Source: a bacterium
Lineage (GTDB): Bacteria; SAR324; XYD2-FULL-50-16
Direction of reading: 5' to 3'
DNA: 64,000 nt
Assembly: GCA_018829445.1 (NCBI GenBank)
Contig: JAHJTV010000073.1
Coordinates: 186,001 to 250,000, forward strand
The notes under the pieces are model-generated. The model saw only the letters and a list, made by a program, of their open reading frames with translations, ran no database searches and was not told the origin of the DNA. Positions 56,671-64,000 of the stretch are shown here, one piece after another (the stretch's first letter is position 1; each line of letters opens with the position of its first letter). The position numbers were made by a program, and so were the translations under genes.

Positions 56671-57875
56671 TTTAATATGTTAACTTTTTCTTTTCCGGGT
56701 ACCCAGAAATTGGTTACAGGAGTGTAGGTTGCATCTTCATGTACCTGCACGATTCTGGCTTTAAAAGAAGCACCATGGTCTGTGCTGGTGTAAGTGATAT
56801 TGGGCACAATACCTCCCATGTCCTCATCACGAAACGATTCCAAAGCCTTGTTGATGGTTTCACTGTCAATCTTGCCAAATTGGTCATGCGCCTTTTGAAA
56901 AGCCCTTTCCATAATCATGGCAATGGCAACACCCTCCCAGTAGGAAGCGTCAAACTTATCAACGGTTCCATAGCGCTTGTACATGTCTTCCAGAATCTTC
57001 ATGGCAGGGCTGTTATCCCCAGGGAGGCAACCTGAAAACTGCATGAATACGCGATCCCTGATAAGCCCCTGGCCTCTCTTGAAAAAATCGGGATCAGTTG
57101 AAGTCCAGGTTCCAAAAAAGGGAACGTCGTATTTGGCACGATCAGCGGCCTGTAAAGCCATTATGATCGCTGATGGCAGGTTTTGAACAAAGATGTATTC
57201 GGCTCCCTTCTGTTTCAGCCTCAGCAGCTCCGTATTCAAATCCAGCGCTTTGGGTGGAAACTCCTCAATATCTACAATATCAATATTGTTATTCGCAGCG
57301 AACTCTTTGCTGGGTTCATGGATAGATTTGCCATAAGCGTTGTTATAAGTGAGAAGACCAACTTTTGGCGGCTCACTGCCCTTATGAATTGTCTTGATGT
57401 ATTCCAGAACAGCATAAGAATCAAGAATGTAACTTCCAAAGGGAAGATAAGCATAGTCAATCGGATCTTTCAGGATTCCCTGGTAGGTGGAGTAGTTTAT
57501 GTTTGGGATCTTGCAACGTTGGATGATCGGTTTGGCCATGATTCCGGAACCGGCACTCCAGGTTGCCATCATATCCATCTTGTCCTGGGTGCAGAATTTT
57601 TTCACGTATTTTAAAGCCTCATTTACTTTATAGGCACTGTCCACCACGGTTAAATTAATCTGTTGCCCGGCTACACCGCCTTTGACTTCGTTAACATAGC
57701 GAAAATAATCTTTGTGCCCCTTGGCATGATACTGTCCCCACGACGAGGCGGGACCCGTTAAGTTGATGATTGCACCTACCTTGATATCTTTAGCCATGGT
57801 GTTCCCTGCCAGTGCTATCGATAACAATCCCAGCGTTGTTGTAAAAGAAACCAATAATCGGATTAACCTACGCAT
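56667..57875 (-). CDS. HAAT binding protein, second operon
   Basis: A 402-residue periplasmic binding protein, first gene of the operon. The ATG at 57875 follows GGGAGGAC; the signal peptide ends near NTMAKD. 'IKVGAIINLTGPASSWGQYHAKG' (in parts), 'VNEVKGGVAGQQINL' and 'GLLTYNNAYGKSIHEP' match Peripla_BP_6. The neighbouring acyl-CoA ligase suggests that a hydrophobic carboxylic acid is bound. The order is SBP, livG, ligase, livH, livM, livF. Confidence 0.92.
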   Translation of the reverse strand: MRRLIRLLVSFTTTLGLLSIALAGNTMAKDIKVGAIINLTGPASSWGQYHAKGHKDYFRYVNEVKGGVAGQQINLTVVDSAYKVNEALKYVKKFCTQDKMDMMATWSAGSGIMAKPIIQRCKIPNINYSTYQGILKDPIDYAYLPFGSYILDSYAVLEYIKTIHKGSEPPKVGLLTYNNAYGKSIHEPSKEFAANNNIDIVDIEEFPPKALDLNTELLRLKQKGAEYIFVQNLPSAIIMALQAADRAKYDVPFFGTWTSTDPDFFKRGQGLIRDRVFMQFSGCLPGDNSPAMKILEDMYKRYGTVDKFDASYWEGVAIAMIMERAFQKAHDQFGKIDSETINKALESFRDEDMGGIVPNITYTSTDHGASFKARIVQVHEDATYTPVTNFWVPGKEKVNILK

Positions 57876-58261
57876 TTTGTCCTCCCAAAATGACATTTGA
57901 ATAAAGCTTCCTCGTGATGACTCTCCAAATAGAAACACCCTATGTTAAACCCTTTCATGGTGTCAAGCCAAACTTGTTGATATAGCTGATACTTCAAAGT
58001 AAAATCCAACATACTGACCGCAATGACAATTCAACGGTTTGCCCCTCTTTTTTTCTTCCGGTGTATGAAATTGATCCTGCGATTGTATTACCGGCTTCAA
58101 AAAGGCTATGATTGTAGTATTCTCCGGTTAATTGGTTTGCTGTAAACAAACTCAGAAGATATATTAGCCCGTGGGAGGTCAAAATGGTATGATTTTGATC
58201 TGTAGAAAAGTTAAAATTGTTAATTATTAAGTCGCAAAATTGAGCTCTGTGAGGAACTTGA
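57876..58261. other. Divergent region between second HAAT operon and Nudix gene
   Basis: About 385 bases. On the minus strand a TTGACA (57961-57966) lies upstream of a poor -10 region near 57940, which could serve the HAAT operon. The right half is AT-rich and precedes the Nudix gene. No gene or palindrome stands out. Confidence 0.4.
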
Positions 58262-58945
58262 ATGGATCAGCTCATTAGTTTAAAAAAAAATATTCGTTCT
58301 TTAAACGGAAGAAAACCCTATCAATTTCAGCAGGAACTAATCCCAGCCTGGTTTGAAAAGGCTTCGGTTCTGATCCTCTTTTGGGAAGAACTGCAATCGC
58401 TAAAAATCGTTCTTACAAGAAGATCTGCCAGTCTCGAAAAACATAAAGGAGAGGTCTGCTTTCCCGGTGGGAAGGTAGATAGAGGGGAGACCTTTGTACA
58501 GGCTGCACTCAGGGAGGCTGAAGAGGAAATCGGCTTGGATTCAAGCAAAGTGGAGATAATAGGAAGATTAGATGATACCTGGAGCGGGGCATCCTATCAC
58601 CTTGTTCCGGTTGTTGGCTGGTACAGGGGAGTTCCCGAATTTTTTAAAAATGACAGGGAGGTGGAAGATATCATCATCTTTGATTTGCTCGAACTTTTGC
58701 AGGAAAGTGAACATAAAACGGAGTCCATCAAAATTGGTGAAGCTTTTTATACGGTTTCCACTATCAAATCCCTGGCAGGCACCGTTTTTGGTTTGTCTGC
58801 CGACCTGCTGCTGGAGGTTATGGAATATAGCACAGGAAAATTCAGCAGCAGGGGTGCAAAAAGGGAAGAGGAACTAAAAACTGCTTTGAAAACGGGATTT
58901 TTCGCCGTTGTCTCAGGTCATGACTTGCCCGACTCTTGTAAGTAA
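58262..58945 (+). CDS. Nudix hydrolase, CoA pyrophosphatase type (NudL-like)
   Basis: A 227-residue hydrolase. The Nudix box is complete (GGKVDRGETFVQAALREAEEEIG), preceded by the 'LTRRSASLEKHKGEVCFPGG' segment that marks the UPF0035/CoA pyrophosphatase group. Such enzymes cut CoA or acyl-CoA to phosphopantetheine and ADP. GAGGA is upstream. In a region rich in acyl-CoA enzymes, CoA turnover fits. It is followed by the broken thioesterase on the other strand. Confidence 0.88.
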   Translation: MDQLISLKKNIRSLNGRKPYQFQQELIPAWFEKASVLILFWEELQSLKIVLTRRSASLEKHKGEVCFPGGKVDRGETFVQAALREAEEEIGLDSSKVEIIGRLDDTWSGASYHLVPVVGWYRGVPEFFKNDREVEDIIIFDLLELLQESEHKTESIKIGEAFYTVSTIKSLAGTVFGLSADLLLEVMEYSTGKFSSRGAKREEELKTALKTGFFAVVSGHDLPDSCK

Positions 58946-58986
58946 AAAAAAGATGTATCAATTGTAGAAGCAGATATTAAATTGTT

Positions 58987-59499
58987 TCAATGGTGGTTTG
59001 AATCTGAACTGATCTTGAAGATGGAGAGGAATTGGAAAACCTCCCTCTTCTCTTCGTTTTGTATCAGGGCACGACCTTTTATCTCCCTCTCCTCCCCTCC
59101 CATTCGGTCACTTCAGCTTCAGCAGTCACGATTCCCTGTTTCACCGGGTAGAGGAATCTCGACTCCATCGATAATGTGGCAAAATGCGTGTTGGCTGGAA
59201 GCTTACTCTTAATTGCCATCACCACTAGCTGTATCCGCTAAACTCATTAAAGCTCCCCCGTGCATTAAACTGGCACCCTGGGCTAATTCCGGGGAAAAAG
59301 GCATTGTTAGAATGGCACGCCCCTCCTCCGCTTGTATGATCTCCATTCCCAAATACCTTTCAAACGGGGCACAACTGATCCAATTCTCCATTTTAATGTT
59401 ATGGGGACCAGTGAATCGATTATTATGGTTACTATTGAGTACATTGGTATCTGACATATCGGCTGAGGGGATAAATAAGCACTGTTTGGATAACGCCAT
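58987..59499 (-). pseudogene. PaaI/hotdog thioesterase gene broken by two compensating frameshifts
   Basis: The first part encodes a hotdog thioesterase start ('FERYLGMEIIQAEEGRAIL', 'LMHGGALMSLADTAS') and stops early at 59209. The sequence continues in a second frame from about 59222 (VMAIKSKLPANTHFATLSM, then 'FLYPVKQGIVTAEAEVTEWEG') and returns to the first frame at about 59085 (EIKGRALIQNEEKREVF, 'QFLSIFKISSDSNHH'), with a stop at 58987-58989. The joined product is a normal PaaI-like thioesterase that would hydrolyse acyl-CoAs. An extra G near 59223 and a missing G in the run near 59085-59095 explain both shifts. Either a recent pseudogene or two sequencing errors. The start is uncertain (59499, 59457 or 59391). 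Confidence 0.82.
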
Positions 59500-59535
59500 T
59501 GAATCATCAACTGGTCAAAAAACCTCAGGAGAGTT

Positions 59536-59985
59536 TTAAAAAAGATTCTTTTTGGGGATAACACTATAGGTGCTTAGGTCTTTGTTATCACTATCGAGTT
59601 TCTGCAGGTCGTCATGAATGGCAATCCAGTTAACATGCTGATCGTAAAACACATGGGCATTCGGTTTCAGCTCAAGACTCGAATCGATATAAGGACGGGC
59701 AATATGAATTTCACCCGGTGCCAGACTTGATTTGTAAAACATGGTTGAGCCACACCTGGAGCAGAATCCTCTTCCACTCTCCTCGGTTGACTTATACCAG
59801 GTAACCAGGTTTTCACCGGTTTTGTAGCTGAATTTTGCTTCGTCGACACCAACCCAGGTGACAAAAGCCGATCCTTGGGCATGCCTGCAGTAGTTACAAT
59901 GACAATGAACACAAAAAAGAATTGGAAGAGCAAATGAGAACGTTACACTTTCACAAAAGCATTTTCCCTTAATCGATTTGTTCAT
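59536..59985 (-). CDS. GFA-family zinc protein (CENP-V/GFA-like)
   Basis: A 149-residue protein with the family's zinc ligands: GKCFCESVTF at the start, 'HCHCNYCRHAQGSAF' in the middle and 'FCSRCGSTMF' later. Members are called glutathione-dependent formaldehyde-activating-like, but few have proven activity. 'YKSTEESGRGFCS' and 'IHIARPYIDSS' fit the fold. GGAG lies seven bases before the ATG. Stand-alone, with no formaldehyde pathway genes nearby. Confidence 0.88.
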   Translation of the reverse strand: MNKSIKGKCFCESVTFSFALPILFCVHCHCNYCRHAQGSAFVTWVGVDEAKFSYKTGENLVTWYKSTEESGRGFCSRCGSTMFYKSSLAPGEIHIARPYIDSSLELKPNAHVFYDQHVNWIAIHDDLQKLDSDNKDLSTYSVIPKKNLF

Positions 59986-60202
59986 TGCGATTCTCCATGA
60001 TTAGGAAAGATTGCAGATTGTTATTTTGCTGATATTTAGCATAGGCCCAAAAAAGCCTTAAAAACGAAAGGTACTATGAATTAGATATATTTAAAAACAG
60101 AAAAATCAAAAAAATAGGACAAATTATGAAAGAGACAAGTAACAATAATGCAATGACCGCTTGGCTAACCGTTAGCCACATATATCAACTCCTGCCTTGA
60201 AG

Positions 60203-60282
60203 ATTTGAGAAATACCTCAAGTTGGATTTTACTTATCCCTGAGCTGGTGAACATTGGAGGCTATTCTCAAATTTGAGAAATA
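60203..60282. promoter_or_regulatory. Enhancer-like sites: TTCTCAAATTTGAGAA palindrome plus ATTTGAGAAATA repeat
   Basis: A perfect 16-base palindrome lies at 60264-60279, and its right half with flank (ATTTGAGAAATA, 60271-60282) is repeated at 60203-60214. The sites lie about 85-165 bases upstream of the -24 element, the usual place for binding by a sigma-54 activator. No activator gene is in the window. Confidence 0.5.
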
Positions 60283-60365
60283 TCACCAATTGATCTCCAC
60301 CCGATTCTTTCCGTCTGTCTATGTAAGATAATGATATATATGATGTAAAACTTCATTGTCCTGTC

Positions 60366-60381
60366 TGGCACTAGATTTGCT
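60366..60381 (+). promoter_or_regulatory. Sigma-54 (-24/-12) promoter
   Basis: TGGCACTAGATTTGCT matches the consensus TGGCAC-N5-TTGC with the exact ten-base spacing between the GG and GC. Transcription would start near 60392, giving a leader of about 130 bases before the OadA-like ATG. A similar string at 60447-60473 has wrong spacing and is not a promoter. Confidence 0.7.
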
Positions 60382-60524
60382 GGTAGTGTCGGAATGGATC
60401 AGTAAATCTTGCTTTCCTTTCTATCTGTTCGTTTTTAATTTTTATTTCTGGCATATTCATTAGATTTGCTGGTCCAACCATTGTCATTGGAATATAACAG
60501 CAGTCAGTATTGGGGGAGACTCAC

Positions 60525-62411
60525 ATGGATAAAAAAGTAATCAGGTTTATGGATACATCATTCAGGGATGGATTCCAGTCGGTTTTCGGTGCGCGTGTAT
60601 CAACAGAAGATTTTATTCCTGCGTTGGAAGCATCGATCGATGCCGGGATTACTCATTTGGAAGCGGGGGGCGGTGCCCGTTTTCAAAGTTTGTTTTTTTA
60701 TTGCAATGAATCTGCATTTGATATGATGGATCGTTTCCGCCAGGTGTCGGCCCCCGATGCTAATCTACAGACTCTGGCCAGGGGAATCAATGTGGTTGCC
60801 CTTCGTCAACAGCCAAAGGATATGATCGATCTCCATGCCAAAATGTTCAAAAAACACGGCATGACCACCATCCGCAACTTTGATGCCTTAAATGACATTC
60901 GTAATCTTCAGTATTCGGGTGAACGAATCGCTCATCACGGTCTCCACCATCAGATTGTAATTACGGTTATGGAGTTGCCCCCGGGTTGTACCGGTGCTCA
61001 TACTGCTGAGTTTTATCTGGAAAGGCTTAAAACGATTCTGGAATCCGATGTTCCCTTTCACTCCATCTGCTTTAAAGATGCGACTGGAACGGCAAATCCA
61101 CGAAAGATTTTTGAAACCTTTAAAGGTGCCCGCAAACTATGTCCGGCTGACACGGTTCTCTGGTTTCACACTCATGATACAGCCGGTTTTGGGCTTTCCC
61201 AAAATATGGCAGCCATCGAGGGAGGAGCTGACGGTATCGACCTGGCAAAAAGCCCGGTTTCCGGTGGAACCTCACAACCCGATATTCTTTCAATGGTTCA
61301 AGCCCTGAAAGGGACTGAATATACTCTGGATGTGGATGTTGATAAGATAATGAAAGCGGAAGAGGTTTTTGAAGACTGCATGAAGGATTATTTCTTTCCT
61401 CCGGAAGCAAAAATGGTTTCACCAAAGATTGTTCTCTCTCCCATGCCGGGTGGTGCATTGACAGCCAATACAATGATGATGAGGGATACCAATACACTGC
61501 ACCTCTATGGTGCTGTGATTAAAGAGATGCAGGATGTGGTTCGATTGGGCGGTTTTGGTTCATCTGTTACCCCGGTTTCCCAGTTCTATTTTCAACAAGC
61601 CTTCCTCAATGTAACCATGGGTAAGTGGAAGAAAATCAATCCGAGTTACGGCGATATGGTATTGGGATATTATGGGAGAACACCGGTCGCACCGGATGCG
61701 GAAGTAATGAGACTGGCATCGGAGCAGCTTAAAAAGCCGGTATTCAAAGATGATCCGCTTGATATTATGGAACCGGGCATTCCCAATGCAACAAAAATAC
61801 TGAAAGAGAATAATCTGCCGATTACCGATGAAAATATTTTTATCATAGCCAGCTGTGAATCCAAAGGATTGGATTGCCTCTTGGGAAAAGCCAAGCAGAG
61901 CATCCGCAAAAAAGAGAAAGAGGAACTCATGGAAACCATCCAGGTCAATGCAGCCAGGATGCAGGATCCGATAACCGGACAGAGTACCTATTCAATCTCG
62001 ATGAATAATAGTGTATACCAGGTTGTTGTTGGTAAAAATGGTGTACAATCTCCAATCGGTGCAATGATTCCTCCAGCCAATACACCGATTCAGTCCTTTC
62101 AGGCTTCACCGGTTTATGCGGTACAACAGGCACCGCCTGTTCAAGCTGCACCCCAGGTATCTTCTGTTCACAACTCTCCGGCAGAAGCAGACCGACCCGG
62201 TAAGCCTGTAAAGGCACAGATTCCTGGTAAAATCCTGAGAATTGACGTTAATGTGGGTGATACAGTCGATGAACATCAAAATCTGGTGGTGATGGAAGCC
62301 ATGAAGATGGAAACGGAAGTGAAAGCCCCTTTCACCGGAATAATTGCTTCCATTCATGTGGCGGTTGATGATGCGGTACAAACATCTGATACCCTGGTTA
62401 CCCTTTCGTAA
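60525..62411 (+). CDS. oadA: Biotin-dependent carboxyltransferase (OadA/pyruvate carboxylase B-like)
   Basis: A 628-residue protein with an HMGL-like TIM-barrel carboxyltransferase domain and a C-terminal biotin carrier. Asp10 (RFMDTSFRDG), Lys184 (CFKDATG, the carbamylated lysine) and the metal histidines 215 and 217 (WFHTHDTAG) are present. The PYC/OadA domain shows 'TPVSQFYFQQAFLNVT' and 'YYGRTPVAPDAEV'. A Pro/Ala/Gln-rich linker leads to the carrier, with the biotin Lys594 in EAMKMETE. The barrel start reads DGFQSVFGARV where OadA usually has DAHQSLLATRM, so the substrate may differ from oxaloacetate. The ATG follows GGGGGAG. An oadG-like gene follows, but no oadB. Confidence 0.88.
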   Translation: MDKKVIRFMDTSFRDGFQSVFGARVSTEDFIPALEASIDAGITHLEAGGGARFQSLFFYCNESAFDMMDRFRQVSAPDANLQTLARGINVVALRQQPKDMIDLHAKMFKKHGMTTIRNFDALNDIRNLQYSGERIAHHGLHHQIVITVMELPPGCTGAHTAEFYLERLKTILESDVPFHSICFKDATGTANPRKIFETFKGARKLCPADTVLWFHTHDTAGFGLSQNMAAIEGGADGIDLAKSPVSGGTSQPDILSMVQALKGTEYTLDVDVDKIMKAEEVFEDCMKDYFFPPEAKMVSPKIVLSPMPGGALTANTMMMRDTNTLHLYGAVIKEMQDVVRLGGFGSSVTPVSQFYFQQAFLNVTMGKWKKINPSYGDMVLGYYGRTPVAPDAEVMRLASEQLKKPVFKDDPLDIMEPGIPNATKILKENNLPITDENIFIIASCESKGLDCLLGKAKQSIRKKEKEELMETIQVNAARMQDPITGQSTYSISMNNSVYQVVVGKNGVQSPIGAMIPPANTPIQSFQASPVYAVQQAPPVQAAPQVSSVHNSPAEADRPGKPVKAQIPGKILRIDVNVGDTVDEHQNLVVMEAMKMETEVKAPFTGIIASIHVAVDDAVQTSDTLVTLS

Positions 62412-62431
62412 TATTTAAACATCGGACAGCA

Positions 62432-62797
62432 ATGTTTAATGTGGACAACATAATTGCGGGTGATGCCATCAGTATTTCGTTGACAGGAATGGCGATTGTT
62501 TTTTGCGGACTGCTTTTAATCAGTTTGTTTATTTGTCTCCTGCCAATAGTTTTGGAAATTGTAAGCCGGGTTTTTGAGATTGGAAAAGAGGAAGTGGTTT
62601 TACAAAACCTGGCAGTACAAGAATCGGCAGCTGACCTTCAGGAAGAGAAAGATTTGGCAACTGTTGTCGGATTGGTGATACAGCTGGAAACGGTCAATCG
62701 GCAGCTGTCCGCAGAACAGGAAGATATTGATATTGCCAATACAATCGGATTAGTCCTTCAATTGGAACAAGATCGACTGTTTGCCCATCCCAATTAG
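62432..62797 (+). CDS. oadG: OadG-like gamma subunit of a Na+-pumping decarboxylase
   Basis: A 121-residue protein with one membrane helix near residues 15-40 (LTGMAIVFCGLLLISLFICLLP), the typical OadG start, and a charged cytoplasmic part. The tail holds two copies of a 'GLVIQLE / GLVLQLE' phrase in helical context. OadG anchors OadA to the OadB membrane pump. It begins 20 bases after the OadA-like gene with a weak ribosome site. OadB is absent here, so the complex is incomplete in this window. Confidence 0.78.
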   Translation: MFNVDNIIAGDAISISLTGMAIVFCGLLLISLFICLLPIVLEIVSRVFEIGKEEVVLQNLAVQESAADLQEEKDLATVVGLVIQLETVNRQLSAEQEDIDIANTIGLVLQLEQDRLFAHPN

Positions 62798-62823
62798 TTT
62801 CAGCCAGTCATGATTCCCTACGC

Positions 62824-62850
62824 TCCTCACCCGAATCGAAAGCGGGGAGG
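62824..62850 (+). terminator. Weak hairpin after oadG
   Basis: CCTC-A-CCCG pairs with CGGGGAGG (8 bp, one bulged A, 9-base loop) 28 bases after the oadG stop. No T-run follows. A plausible but weak end for the OadA/OadG transcript. Confidence 0.35.
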
Positions 62851-62947
62851 GCATAGTCCCAATCAAAACCTTCATCAAGTTCATATTTTTCTTTCTCTCT
62901 TTATTCAGTTTTTTCCAGGCAAGTTGGGTTATAACCTGGAAAAGTCT

Positions 62948-63634
62948 TTAGATGCTATCAAGCTTAAGTTCACTGACGGATCCCTTCTTTTTTCTTCGAT
63001 ATCTCAGCAATGAAGCATTTTTGATGGGTGGAAAACGTAAGAGCATGCCCAGGGCTATAATCACCGCATAAACTGTCCAAGATCCCCTTTCTAAAAGAGC
63101 AATATGGAAAATAGCCAGAATTCCGGCGGCATAGGCCCATTTGTGCAGGGATTGCCATGCCTTTTTCAACTTCTGTAAGGACCAGCGATTAGAGGTCAAA
63201 GCCAGGGGAATCATAATGGCGAATGAAACCAGTCCTAAAATGAAATTGATCTCATCAAAAACAGCAATCAGGTTACGATCAATAATAAAAAATAGCAGAT
63301 GAAACAGGGAATACACAAATGCGTATAAACCGAACAACTTGCGATAACGCCTCGTCCTCTTTAATCCAAACAGGATCATCAATGGCGTCATAGATAAAGA
63401 CACCGTTAACCACCGGATAGCCCATTCCCCAGTGTTATGAATGGGGAGCCAAAGGGGGGATTTCTTGCTTTCCATTATCCTTCCTGCTTCATCCATTCTT
63501 ACAGGTAATTCCGCAGAGATCAGCGCTCCATTTCCGCTTAGGTCTACACTGATCATTGAAAATACGGCGATCAAAGGCAGCAGGGCTATTATATTCATTA
63601 AAAGCCAAAACCAGTTTTTTTTCAACCATTTCAT
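62948..63634 (-). CDS. msrQ: MsrQ/YedZ-like membrane haem protein
   Basis: A 228-residue membrane protein with about six hydrophobic segments of the ferric-reductase-like fold. Haem-ligand histidines are plausible in 'LPIHNTGEWAIRWL', 'YSLFHLLFFI' and 'LHKWAYAAGILAIFHIALL'. MsrQ passes electrons from the quinone pool or flavin to the periplasmic molybdopterin enzyme MsrP, which repairs oxidised methionine. MsrP is not next to it in the window; it could lie beyond the right edge. I start at the ATG with GGAG seven bases upstream instead of the longer frame. Confidence 0.85.
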   Translation of the reverse strand: MKWLKKNWFWLLMNIIALLPLIAVFSMISVDLSGNGALISAELPVRMDEAGRIMESKKSPLWLPIHNTGEWAIRWLTVSLSMTPLMILFGLKRTRRYRKLFGLYAFVYSLFHLLFFIIDRNLIAVFDEINFILGLVSFAIMIPLALTSNRWSLQKLKKAWQSLHKWAYAAGILAIFHIALLERGSWTVYAVIIALGMLLRFPPIKNASLLRYRRKKKGSVSELKLDSI

Positions 63635-64000
63635 GCAATGTCTCCATGTTGTTAATGTCAGGTTTATTCTATCCTTATATAGCACAAAATTAATTAAAGC
63701 TTATGTATGTATAATAGGGAGGATATGTGTGGAAAATGTGGAGGAAATGTAAAAAAAATATTAAAATGCACTTTTTAACGAGCAGCAGGAAAAATTTTTA
63801 CTAGTTTTCGATTAGACACTAAGTACATCAACATCGACCATTTTTTTGTTTGCACGCCTTGAATTAACAGGATTAACATGGTCACTTGTTGATACGCGAA
63901 AGATTGATTGATGGCACAGTGCTGCTTTTGCATTCTTGAAAACGATTCAATATAAATATATGAGCAAACAAAAGACTACGAACAAAGCATCAGGAGCAAG
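63635..64000. other. Right-edge intergenic region
   Basis: About 365 AT-rich bases with no supported gene. It should hold the msrQ promoter on the minus strand. At the very end, CAGGAGCAAG (63991-64000) looks like a ribosome site, so a plus-strand gene may begin just outside the window. Confidence 0.4.

Larger units (their letters stand above)
59986..60524. other. Long control region upstream of the OadA-like gene
   Basis: About 540 bases. It contains a canonical sigma-54 promoter (60366-60381), a palindrome with a half-site repeat 85-165 bases farther upstream (60203-60282), and a TAGATTTGCTGGT direct repeat (60372 and 60461), the first copy of which overlaps the sigma-54 site. No coding region is supported. 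Confidence 0.6.

Noticed and set aside
60447-60473. Second TGGCA...TTTGCT string taken as a second sigma-54 promoter
   Set aside because: The distance between the GG and GC elements is far from ten bases, so it cannot work as a -24/-12 site; it remains a direct repeat of unknown role.
1-64000. Search for CRISPR arrays, tRNA or rRNA genes, phage or IS genes
   Set aside because: No regularly spaced repeats, no recognisable cloverleaf or rRNA sequence and no transposase, integrase or phage structural proteins were seen by eye; a covariance-model search was not possible.

Overview
The window reads as chromosomal DNA of an anaerobic or facultatively anaerobic Gram-negative bacterium. Desulfobacterota (deltaproteobacteria) is my best guess. 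The guess rests on gene content: an indolepyruvate:ferredoxin oxidoreductase paired with an ADP-forming acyl-CoA synthetase, an OadA/OadG-type biotin enzyme, a reductive-dehalogenase-like protein, many periplasmic binding proteins, TRAP and HAAT transporters, and two chemoreceptors. No rRNA, tRNA, CRISPR array, insertion sequence or prophage was seen.

Layout. 1-1776: end of a CoA-transferase A gene, its B subunit and a beta-keto acid cleavage enzyme, probably one catabolic operon. 2036-9015: a STAS-like protein, an orphan periplasmic binding protein, a long TPR protein, xanthine-guanine phosphoribosyltransferase, a membrane chemoreceptor and a PAS protein. 9428-15953: adenine deaminase, a second orphan binding protein, a MocR regulator, a small basic ORF and a CstA-type transporter. 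16170-25671 (minus strand): a glucose-type sugar ABC operon that carries two binding proteins of different classes, with a large hybrid histidine kinase upstream. 25852-31642: an Lrp/AsnC regulator divergent from an ADP-forming acyl-CoA synthetase, then iorA and iorB, a route from aryl-2-oxo acids to aryl-acetates plus ATP.

31952-39724: a Cache-type chemoreceptor and a complete HAAT (Liv) operon. Its LivG ATPase contains an inserted membrane domain of about 140 residues. 39865-45544: an AraC regulator divergent from a TRAP transporter operon (dctPQM) whose last gene is a membrane-anchored reductive dehalogenase-like corrinoid/FeS protein. 46011-48670: a molybdate-type ABC transporter (modCAB). 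48767-50854: a P-loop kinase-like protein, a small zinc-ribbon protein, a conserved cytoplasmic protein and a CBS-ACT protein. 50856-57875 (minus strand): a second HAAT operon with an embedded acyl-CoA synthetase. 58262-63634: a Nudix CoA pyrophosphatase, a thioesterase broken by two compensating frameshifts, a GFA-family protein, an OadA/OadG pair behind a canonical sigma-54 promoter, and an MsrQ-like membrane haem protein.

Together the genes describe an organism that scavenges amino acids, organic acids, sugars and purines, activates acids to CoA thioesters and conserves energy by ferredoxin-linked oxidation. The strongest candidates for something undescribed are the LivG with a membrane domain spliced into its nucleotide-binding fold (37849-39036) and the TRAP/membrane-anchored dehalogenase operon (41176-45544). 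Start sites were chosen from Shine-Dalgarno spacing and signal peptides and are inference. No similarity search was run; family calls come from motif recognition.
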